In this document: positions 55,786 to 64,000 of the stretch, piece after piece | Layout of the letters: each line of letters begins with the position of its first letter | Position numbering within the stretch: position 1 is the stretch's first letter | Origin: Reticulitermes lucifugus | Taxonomy: Eukaryota; Arthropoda; Insecta; Blattodea; Rhinotermitidae | Direction of reading: 5' to 3' | Length of the DNA: 64,000 bases | Assembly (NCBI GenBank): GCA_026260175.1 | Contig: JAKCWW010000323.1 | Span: 48,835 to 112,834, forward strand | The notes under the pieces: generated by a model | What the model was told of the DNA's origin: nothing | Databases searched by the model: none | What the model saw: only the letters and a program-made list of their open reading frames with translations | Translations under genes and position numbers: made by a program

Positions 55786-55788
55786 AAC

Positions 55789-55835
55789 CCCTCCTGACGA
55801 CGGAGAAAGATAAAGTGTCCGAAACATTCGTTTAT
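55789..55835 (+). ncRNA. Hammerhead-like motif
   Basis: CTGACGA (55794-55800), stem II gga/tcc with a long loop, GAAA (55821-55824), and cattcgtt giving a two-pair stem III. Core residues are present, but stem I does not pair well. Confidence 0.4.
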
Positions 55836-55839
55836 AAAA

Positions 55840-56940
55840 CAATAATAAAATATCCAGTATAGCTATTCTAAACTAATACAATCTCATAGAATTATTTATT
55901 ATTTCTGTTCATACACAATACCCTATATATTTCGATAAAAATGCTTTACCTTCAGAAGTAGCATTTGTTTTAAAAGCAATAAAAAATGGGACAGTGTTGC
56001 ATTCTCGTTTACATGAAATATTTAAAATTAACCCATTCATTACCTAAATACTTATGTGTATTTCATTCATTGTAGTGAACATATAATTTAATGGCACTTA
56101 GATAATCCTCTTTCGCTGTTGAAAATTATTCTTATTTCGAACAGAAGTATCCTTCCTTTCTCATTTGTTTGTTATTCCTGAACGGGTTTGTATACACTAC
56201 GTAACAATACTTACTGGATTGTATCTGAAATGTTTCTAAGCGAAACTGTAATATTGTACTGCTGGTTCGTGTGGTGTCTGATTTCGAATCAGCTTTGACG
56301 CATTTGTATGCTTCGGAGCATTTTAGTGCCTTCAGATCTTACAAAGAGTCCTTCCTTGCATTACGAATGTACAATCTGTGAGCGTTAATGTAGTTGAAAT
56401 ATCAACACCCCTTTTTCAGAGTGAGAATAACATATTCGGGGACAACTGCAGCGTGCCAAACCAAACGCGTGTGTGTGTGTGTGTGTGCAGCTCTCCTACA
56501 ACCCCCCGTGCTGCTACTGCGCTGTCTGATACGCACTGCATGTCTAGTGTCTGCCAATTTTGTGAAATTTATCAGACGACCGTCTTGCCTTCTATAACGA
56601 CTGCCTTCGTCGCTCAACATTACTATGCTAAGTAAGTACCCACATGTAACTTTAGCTACATATTTACATTATCTGCTTCTAGGCTTTTGAGCGCAAAGGA
56701 CTGCAGTTTATCCGGAGAAATGGTGGGGCGAAGGGGGTGAACGGATAATTGAGAAACACGGATAATCCAAAGTATATTTTTTATTGAGCCACAAAAAAAT
56801 AAAACTGCAATTTATTCATTGTATAAAAAATACCATAACTTACGCTTTTTGTTTACGTAAATAGTCCGTGATTTTTGTTTGTACTGAGGATTTTGTTCGA
56901 GCACTGGGCTACAGTGCACACTTCGGTAAGTAGATGAGAA
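55840..56940. other. No recognisable gene; (GT)n and GGATAAT motifs
   Basis: (GT)n at 56469-56487. At 56706-56770 'ggataat' occurs twice ('acggataattgag', 'cacggataatcc'), and again at 57411 and 57427, beyond a LINE fragment; these may be the ends of an old pogo-like element interrupted by the LINE. Confidence 0.4.
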
Positions 56941-56944
56941 ATAC

Positions 56945-57350
56945 CTGGACGGTTTTGAAATGTGGTGCTGAAGAAAGATGGAGATCAGTTGGACTGATCG
57001 TGTGAGAAATGAAGAAGTATTACAGACAGTCAAGCAGGAGAGGAATATCTTACATACAATAACAAGAAGGCCTACAAGATTGGTCACACCTGGCATAGGA
57101 ACTACCTTCTAAAACACGCTATTGAAGGAAAGATAGAGAGAGGGACAGAAGTGACGGGAAGACGAGGAAGAAGACGCAAGCAGCTACTGGATGGCCTTAT
57201 GGAAAAGCGAGGATACTGTCAAGTGAAAGAAACGCACCAGAATGCACTCTTTGGAGCACTCGCTTTGGAAGAGGCTACGGACCTGTCGTTAAGACAGACT
57301 GCAGAATGAAGAGGCTACGGACCTGTCGTTAAGACAGACTGCAGAATGAT
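56945..57350 (+). mobile_element. LINE-1 family 3' end with 39-bp tandem duplication
   Basis: Across shifted frames it encodes MEISWTDRVRNEEVLQTVKQ, ERNILHTITR, KGRRGRRRKQ-like and FGRGYGPVV-like blocks. This is the longest 5' extent of the three LINE-1 copies. At the 3' end a 39-bp segment (57271-57309) is repeated exactly at 57311-57349. Confidence 0.8.
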
Positions 57351-57469
57351 GAACGGGGCGCTAAATCACGTCATTTGCCACCTTCGTCATTAGTAACATA
57401 TGATCATGTACGGATAATCCGCGCATGGGTAATCGGGAGTGCACTGCATTTTGAGGGCCTTAAAGGGAC

Positions 57470-57575
57470 AGGGAGGGAGAAATTGGACTGGATTAATTTG
57501 GCTCAGCAAATGGACTGGGTGGGCTGTTGTAAATACGGAAATGGAACTCTCGGCTGCTTTATCATCTAATCACTC
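57470..57575 (+). mobile_element. LINE-2 fragment
   Basis: Frame EKLDWINLAQQMDWVGCC, matching 'DWI.LAQDRDRW..L' of LINE-2. It starts beside a GGATAAT motif and is very short. Confidence 0.55.
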
Positions 57576-57579
57576 TGCT

Positions 57580-58045
57580 CCATGACGCTTATATCATCAG
57601 AACGAGATGGTACATGAAATACAAGACTGCTTCTTACTATCATTTTTAAGCATTCTCACATCAAACTTCTTCTCCATTTTGAGAGTGTGTCCAGAGGTAA
57701 CCACGTTACGTAAGAAAGCTACATAAGTAAAACATATTTATGCGCCATCACACTGAAAGTAATTTTGTTTTCTGAAATTACAGGTTCTCTAGAAGAATTC
57801 TAGTCAACATTCAACAGGGTAAAATTACAGTCGTTTTTATAATGGTTGTATGTCTGGAAGGTTAGTAGGTTAGTTTAAAACATGCACTGTCCCCAGTGGT
57901 CAAGCAGTCAGACAGAAATTTGTGTGATTATGACTACTGCACGTGTCATTACGACACACTCCAGGTTATACTGGGGAAAACACTGAAACATTTATAAAGT
58001 TCAAACCAATAGCTCTGCAGCTTTAATTTTTCTTACGTTTTTTTT
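57580..58045. other. No recognisable gene
   Basis: Nothing assigned. Confidence 0.45.
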
Positions 58046-58046
58046 A

Positions 58047-58304
58047 CCCGGGTGACCGAGAAATCGTAGTTCGATTCAATGCAATGTCAATAATCTTCTT
58101 TCCCAAAGCGTCCAAACAGGCTGTGCATCCCACACAGCGTCTTATTCAGCTGGTACTGGGAATTGTTTCCCCGGAGTACAGCAACGGAGACATTTACGTA
58201 AACATTCACCTGCGTCTAATACCGAGGTTCAGAATGGGTGGAGCTGTACCTCATTTTCACCAAATACTTTCATTGCGTGCACAGGAACAGCTTTGCCTTT
58301 ACCT
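58047..58304 (+). mobile_element. SINE-B copy
   Basis: 'gggtgaccgagaaatcgtag', B box 'agttcgattcaatgc', 'ctttcccaaagcgtccaaac', 'cagctggtactgggaattg', 'ataccgaggttcagaatggg' and the tail 'ctttgcctttacc'. Confidence 0.8.
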
Positions 58305-58606
58305 TCATTTAACGACTCTTACCGCAGCCCAAACTAAACAGCGTTAGGGAATAGGATCAGAGGAAACCTGGAAAGTATGTGAAAAGAAGCAGTTACAATT
58401 TAATTTGGGGTACACCTACATCACGGAATTTTCTGGTGGAACTGAGGAAAACACTTGTAACGTCACTCACAATAGACGATTCTTGGACCTCCTGAATAAG
58501 AAACAAGAATGCTATTGCAAAGACCTGCTTGCATCTGGGGCAGTAAGAATATTCCTTAGCGGAGGAAAATATGTTTGATTTCATGTTCTCACTTAAGTAC
58601 GGATGA

Positions 58607-58706
58607 CGGGATGATTTCAGATTTTCACAGAAGTATTGACAAAAACCAAAGTCTGCCGGGATGATTTCAGGTTGTCACATAAGTATTGTTAAAGATCAAA
58701 GTCTGT
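58607..58706. repeat. Tandem duplication, two 50-bp units
   Basis: Units 58607-58656 and 58657-58706 both begin cgggatgatttcag and end caaagtctg, and differ at a handful of positions. A partial third start ('tgggatg') follows. Confidence 0.8.
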
Positions 58707-58709
58707 TGG

Positions 58710-59540
58710 GATGTTACACCGCGTCTACCGATATCAGTTACCGACGTCCAAGAAGACTGCTTGACCCAGAAGATAAAAGTACTGCGCTGCTCCTAAACTG
58801 CAACAACTATCCACCAGGCGATAATGCGTAACATCTCAGAACACTTCATTCTTCATGATCGCTGCTGCGAGAACCTCACATCTCGCATTACTATCTAGAC
58901 TGAATTCTTTATCCTCTTTTACCTACATCTACTACAAACACATTATTCCAAGGTTAATCGCAATATTAATATGACACTGGGCAGACTCCGTACATCTCAT
59001 TAAGTACGGGCAATATAGTAAAAAATGTCTCAAAGTCACAGGCTCCATTTTTTTTCTGTTTGTACCACACAGGATCATTATTAAGTTTGTATATTAAGAG
59101 CCAGTTTTAAGAAAATCGATCAGCCGTGAGTTGAAGATGTCTATTAAGATGTGATGTGTAAATTGATCAACGGGTACCGACCTTTCGTAGGAACCTACTT
59201 ACTAAAACACATGGCGTCACATGCCAGAGAACAGCAGCCTTCATATTCACATGCCACAGATTTGGATTTAAATATCCTGTGTAAAGAAACCTAAGTATTA
59301 TATGCCCTCCAATTAAATTTCAATAAAATCATTTTTTAGATGAACGCATACATACACGTACGTACTAACATACAAAGAGGACTTCTCATTAGTCGTTTAC
59401 CTTTCTTAATTCACGTACGGCAAGTGGAACTTCTGTGTTGCTGCCCATAACGCAAAATGCGCACTGAATTGAAACAGTCTGTGCATAAAGCCTCTACTTG
59501 TTCCTTAGTCAAACAGCTCACACACGTGGAGATCCGTGAA
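58710..59540. other. No recognisable gene
   Basis: Nothing assigned. Confidence 0.45.
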
Positions 59541-59543
59541 TAT

Positions 59544-59790
59544 TGTCACGACATACGGCCCCCACCGTGTCTCGGCGGGTGTGACGTGTTGATGGTTTGT
59601 TGATAGTTCATCGTGACTTCTAGCTAGGTGGCGCTCCCAGCGGGCATAAGGGGAGCAATCTTTTCAACACTGCAAAGGGTTCAAGACCTTTTGTTCCCAT
59701 TATCTCCCTAGGGGTGTTTTAGAGCCAGATGTTTGACTGAGTTTACTGAATAAAAACTCACGATTTCTCTGATAATTTTCGCACGCCTCA
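59544..59790 (+). mobile_element. Probable solo LTR, LTR-retrotransposon fossil
   Basis: A 247-bp segment from tgtcacgacata to gcacgcctca, with an AATAAA near its end and a TTTTGGGGTTCAGCAC stretch just after that could be a primer-binding site. No gag, pol or second LTR is visible. The family is not determined. It is best treated as an old fragment. Confidence 0.35.
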
Positions 59791-59794
59791 TTTT

Positions 59795-61185
59795 GGGGTT
59801 CAGCACAGATTCTGAAATTGGGGAACTGGAAACTGTTATGTAATAATGAAATAATAAAAAAAATGGTTAACAGTAATTGTTAACGGTTCTTGCTCTCGCC
59901 TGGAGGTTTGTAAAGGGGTGCAAGAATGAAAAAGAAGTAAGTGAAGTCGAAAAAAACGGCTTCACGCCTATTTCGTACCAACCCTACCTCTTTGTCAACA
60001 AATGGCCCCCCGGTCAGGTGGGCGATTCGCAGCCCAAAATGCAATTATACAATTATTTCCACTCTGCCATACATCGACATTGCGTTTCCCAGTCAACGAA
60101 GAAAAGGATGCCATATTCAATAAAGTAAAATAAAAAAACAGTACAATGAATTATAAATTGTACGAAGCGACAGGCCCCCTGGTGCGTTGTGCATATTAGC
60201 ACTTAATGAGACGCCCAGAGGGGTCAGAAGACGTCTAATTTAATGAATTACAGTGGGCATTCCGCAGCTGGTCAGTAATGGGTTGGCAACACTGTGACAC
60301 ATGAATAGCCTGTCTTATTTATTGCTCGGAGGCGTGGCACGCATTTAATATATTCCTTTCAGTAAATCACATTTTATAGGTCATCACCTCCAGGATGGAC
60401 ACTTTTTCACTGTTTACGACTAACGCTTTGCCTTCCGCTTGCAATTACAGTTCTGGTTTCACCATAGATAACATGGCGGTGCTGCTACAAGGAAAAGGAA
60501 ACAGTGATCGAGGTGATGTTATTCATGGTCTCTTGTTTCTTTCGAAGAAAAGAGGCAAGCCGACTTGCCAAGGACTTGTTCATAAGGTCGTCGAAGCATG
60601 GAGCAAACTGAATCTTGAGTAGGGTGAAGTTGCTCATCCACTCAACAATCTTAGGCCGTACCCACATTTCATGGAATCAGATGATTCATCAACGTCATAA
60701 CAAAATCCCGCTACCGGCTCTTATCTTGCTTGAGCCACTTACGTCCAGTACACATTTTTACATGTCCAGTTTCTTCAAAATAATTTTTAATATTATATTC
60801 CCGCCTAAGACTAGGTCTAACCAATCAGTCTTAGCCTTTCCGGTTTTTCCACTAAAACCGTGTCTATATCCAATCTCCCCCATGCCTAGTACATGTCTCT
60901 TCATCTCCGTCTCCTTCAATGATCATCTTAAAAATGTGATGACCGCTGTCAATTAGGACATTGTTCCATTACGTAATCTTTCCCGTACTCATGTTACTGT
61001 CACTTTATCATGTTAACCAGATATTTCTCCAGCGCTTTCCTCTCAACTTCACTGTCTGTAGCATTCCCTTACGGAGACAAAGAATGGCATGAAACGCTTC
61101 TCCCATTTATTGCCCATTCTTTCACACATATTTTGAACGATTCTGAACAGTGTTACATATTTTACGTACCTACTTCTTCCGTAAC
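59795..61185. other. No recognisable gene
   Basis: Frames at 59877-60128, 60395-60622 (plus) and 60485-60667 (minus) are unrecognised. The 60395 frame overlaps one on the other strand. Confidence 0.4.
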
Positions 61186-61189
61186 AATG

Positions 61190-61478
61190 CCGGGATAGCT
61201 CAGTCAATACAGTAACTATGCTACGAGATGGGCAACTGAGGAATCGTGGTTCGATTGTGGACGGGGGCAAAAGATATGCACTCTACTCAAGTGTCCAGAC
61301 CTGTTCGGCTCTGGGGCCCACTAATTCCCAATTTCAAATGGTACAGGAGCTAAGCTAAATTTCCCGGCGCGTGTAGTTGGCCACTCACCACTGTCCACTG
61401 CCGAGGTTAGGAACGAGTGCCACTATAACCTCCACCTCAACATAGTTCATGGCGTGTACAGAGCAACTTAGCCCTTTT
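61190..61478 (+). mobile_element. SINE-B copy, A box well kept
   Basis: Head 'gggatagctcagtcaataca' (A box), B box 'ggttcgattgtgg', then 'gtccagacctgttcggctct', 'aaatttcccggcgcgtgtag', 'ccactgccgaggttaggaac' and the end 'ggcgtgtacagagcaactta'. It gives the clearest view of the tRNA-like head. Confidence 0.85.
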
Positions 61479-61481
61479 CTG

Positions 61482-61862
61482 TCCCCATTACAGACAAAAT
61501 ACCAACCCTGACCGGAGTGCAACAAATATTTAAGTTTTTTTTTTCTTTCCATTATGCTGCACCGCCTTGACACTTATAGAACTTTTCCTTCTTTTGCTGG
61601 TTGACGCTATCCCGTCCCTTCATCAAGGCCAAAACATTTTAAAATGTCCTGTAAAGGAATGGAAGTGGTTGGGGCCTTTTTACGACAGCCAACTTAAACG
61701 GCTAAAGCATCCCTTACAAAGTTTGAAATAGACATGAACCATAAAATGTTACAGTATTTACAACTGCTAGGGGCAGATTGTGTTGCTGGGTAGGGAAAGG
61801 AGGGTCGGTAATGATTATTACATGCCAGTAGAGTAGGAGAATATCCAGAAAATCGTCTGCAC
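61482..61862. other. No recognisable gene
   Basis: Nothing assigned. Confidence 0.45.
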
Positions 61863-61871
61863 AAGTAACAA

Positions 61872-62133
61872 AGTAAATTTCGCCCTATAACCTGCCATGA
61901 ACGCACAGAAGGGGAGTAGAGGTATAGCTATACTCTTTATTTAACCTCGGCGCTAGATAGGGGTGGGTGGTTAACGCAAGTTCCGGCCGCCTGAACCCCG
62001 GGAATGACCCAGTACCTATTGTATAGGAGGCTGGGTGGAACCCAGGACCAGTCTGGACGGGTGCGGAAAATCTCTCCCTCACCGGGATTCGGTCCCCGGA
62101 CCGCCCAGCCGGTAGCGAGTCGCTATCCCGGAT
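61872..62133 (-). mobile_element. SINE-B copy with 9-bp target duplication
   Basis: Minus copy flanked by aagtaacaa (61863-61871 and 62134-62142). It has 'gccatgaacgcacagaagg', 'taacctcggcgctagatagg', 'aggaggctgggtggaaccca', 'ccgggattcggtccccggac' and the A-box side 'gcgagtcgctatcccgg'. The TTTACC tail is not retained. Confidence 0.85.
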
Positions 62134-62134
62134 A

Positions 62135-62540
62135 AGTAACAAGAGGATGTACAAACGAGTAAGGTCATGAAGTACCCATCACAAAGTATCATGTTGACCA
62201 CACAAGTACTACGAAATGACCAGCAAAGATAGCATGAATGATGATAGAGAATGCTTATAAAATTTCAGAGAAACTGACAGGGAAAACCGCCTTGAAGACT
62301 AAAGTGTGGATGGAAGGAAAACAACCTGTTACAATACATGTTACCGATATAACATGTGGAGTGTATTCCACTGAATAGGATAGCGTGCTATCCTGTACTA
62401 CTTACAATGTTTCTTGAATCGTTTTATTACTATTCGTCTTTACTTCACTTTGTCCATCACTAAACACTGGCTCACTAACTAGCTACATGTAGCAGTCTTT
62501 ATAGTTCATAGGGTCTGAAATAGTCGATATATTCCCTGCA
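62135..62540. other. No recognisable gene
   Basis: Nothing assigned. Confidence 0.45.
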
Positions 62541-62544
62541 ATTT

Positions 62545-63290
62545 ATGAAATCAGAATTCCACTGCATTGCTAACAAGGGACCTTCACTTGCCCTATCCTC
62601 AGCCGGATTAATCCAGTCCACGCCTTCCAACCTTAATTCTTCAATATCCATTTTAATATTAAACTCATTTACGTCTAATTATTCCAAACGGAATCTTTCC
62701 TTCAAGTTTCCCCATCAAAACTTTGCACGCAGCTCTCTGCTCTCCCATGCGTGCCACATGCCCTGCCAGTTTGATGAGGATTACAATTCATGAAGCTCTT
62801 AGTTATGAAATTTTATCCAGACTCCTGTCACTTTATCCCTCTTAGGCCCAAACATCTTCCTCAGCTGCCTGTTCTTGAGTACCCTCAGTTTTATGTTCTT
62901 CCCTGAGTGCGACAGACCATGTTAAACTTCTATATATTTTAATCTTTAAGATTCCTTTATTTTCAAAGCAGTTAGTACCTACCTTTACGTTGTAATTTTA
63001 TTCTGCATTCTCTCCAGGAGACAAAAACATGTATGCAGTTTTCTCAGTATTTACTTACAGGCCCACCTAAGTAGAGAGCAATAAAGCTTATCTGCTTTTC
63101 TTCACAGTACTTTACGTTTCTGCCATGTAAATTAACATAATCACCTAGGCCAGTGGCTGATATGTTCCATTCACTTTCATTCCCTTCTGGTATGCTTGCA
63201 TCTTCCTAATGGCACATACGAAAATAATTTGAAAAGCAATGGCAATAAAGAATCTCCTTATTTCAGACCCTGAATAGGAAATATAGCAAA
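62545..63290 (-). mobile_element. LINE-2 copy, RT end through C-terminus
   Basis: Longest LINE-2 copy. On the minus strand, in several frames and in order: a 'GDYVNLHGRN' relic of the YADD region, 'EKTAYMFLSPGENAE', 'NVKVGTNCFEN', 'NIKLRVLKNRQLRKMFGPKR' with 'DKVTGVWIKFHN', and 'KMDIEELRLEGVDWINPAED'. These are the end of the palm, the thumb and the C-terminal blocks of an insect non-LTR reverse transcriptase. Multiple frameshifts and stops; dead copy. Confidence 0.8.
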
Positions 63291-63294
63291 GATG

Positions 63295-63655
63295 TGCTTG
63301 TCCAGCCTTTACCATTAGTTCCATTTAAATACATTTATTTATTATTAATCTAATTAGTTTCAAGGGTATTCCAATCTAATTGCGACTACACGATATCTCG
63401 CTCCTAACTGATCTTAGGCGTTCATGAAGTCTGTAAGTAGCTTTTGCATTGCTCCACTGTATTACTTTTTTTTCCTACCTCCTAACCGGTTCAGAACAGC
63501 AGATCTGTAGTAATCTATTACCATGAAGTGCACACTGACGATCCAATAATTTCCTCCACATACGCAGTCAACATTGAGATAAAATACTCTGTTCCGTAAA
63601 AGTGTGTATGTAGCTGACAGAAGTGATAAGCATCCATAATTTATCATCACAGTCA
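63295..63655. other. No recognisable gene
   Basis: AT-rich, nothing assigned. Confidence 0.45.
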
Positions 63656-63661
63656 ACAATT

Positions 63662-64000
63662 CTTAGGCGTTCGCAAAATTGCGAAAAGCCACTATTAGCT
63701 TTGTCATGTCTGTCCGTCCGCATGAAACAATTCGGCTCCCATTGGACAGATTTTCATGAAATTTGATACTTGGAATACTTTTTGAAAATCTGTCGAGAAA
63801 AGTCAAGTGTCGTTAAAATCTGACACGAATAACGGGTACTTTACATGAAGACCTATGTACATTTATGATAGTAACTCGCTGAATTTTTCTTAGAATAAAA
63901 AATGATCAAACAAAAGTTGTAGAGAAAATCAGAACACACATTTTGTGTTCAGTAACTTTTTTCCGAAAATCGTGCCCTTTATGAGATAATGTGGAAAAAT
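63662..64000 (-). repeat. Family D copy, cut by window edge
   Basis: Reverse-oriented: 'ggcgttcgcaaaattgcgaa', 'atgtctgtccgtccgcatga', 'ttttcatgaaatttgatact', 'atctgtcgagaaaa', 'acatgaagacctatgtacat' and 'tatgagataatgtggaaaaa'. It continues beyond 64000. Confidence 0.8.

Noticed and set aside
61190-61265. Functional tRNA gene
   Set aside because: The tRNA-like head is followed by the SINE-B body; the anticodon arm is not well formed.

Overview
The window looks like nuclear DNA of an insect, most likely a cockroach or termite (Blattodea). This rests on an insect-type CBF-beta gene with spliced exons, AT-rich spacer, and several tRNA-derived SINE and LINE tail families that I associate from memory with blattodean genomes. 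It is a gene-poor, repeat-dense stretch: almost every recognisable feature is a mobile-element fossil, and most open frames are chance or repeat-derived.

Host genes: one gene is certain. Two exons of the RUNX partner CBF-beta (Drosophila Brother/Big brother) lie on the minus strand at 48366-48482 and 45877-45996. Their splice sites are canonical and in phase, and they are separated by a 2.4 kb intron that holds a hAT-like repeat, two hammerhead-like motifs and a minisatellite. Earlier and later exons were not found here. A MADF/Myb-like short frame (44496-44660, minus) and a possible first exon near an X-box-like motif (2688-2919, plus) are weaker candidates.

Repeats, left to right: 0-8 kb has hAT-like MITEs, a SINE-A, a SINE-B and two LINE 3' ends. 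8-15 kb has a foldback element, a mini-MITE, a LINE and the first hammerhead-like motif. 15-22 kb has family D and family G repeats with nested SINEs and a suspicious 50-N gap. 22-25 kb has two parts of a multicopy insect transposon-like protein with a pogo-like transposase tail between them. 25-45 kb has SINE-B copies, SINE-A copies with perfect target-site duplications, LINE tails, hAT-like elements and three inverted pairs or palindromes carrying hammerhead-like sequence. 45-56 kb has the CBF-beta exons, a 160-bp-armed inverted repeat with a complete hammerhead core, and several further hammerhead motifs. 56-64 kb has LINE tails, SINE-B copies, a probable solo LTR and a truncated family D copy at the edge.

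The most notable signal is a set of about a dozen short hammerhead-ribozyme-like motifs (CTGANGA, stem, GAAA, tiny stem III) on both strands. They resemble the minimal hammerheads of Penelope-like retroelements. Several sit in inverted, head-to-head pairs, and one pair has inserted into a SINE-B copy. A second notable point is that SINE-A and SINE-B have different tRNA heads but appear to share a central domain and a TTTACC tail.
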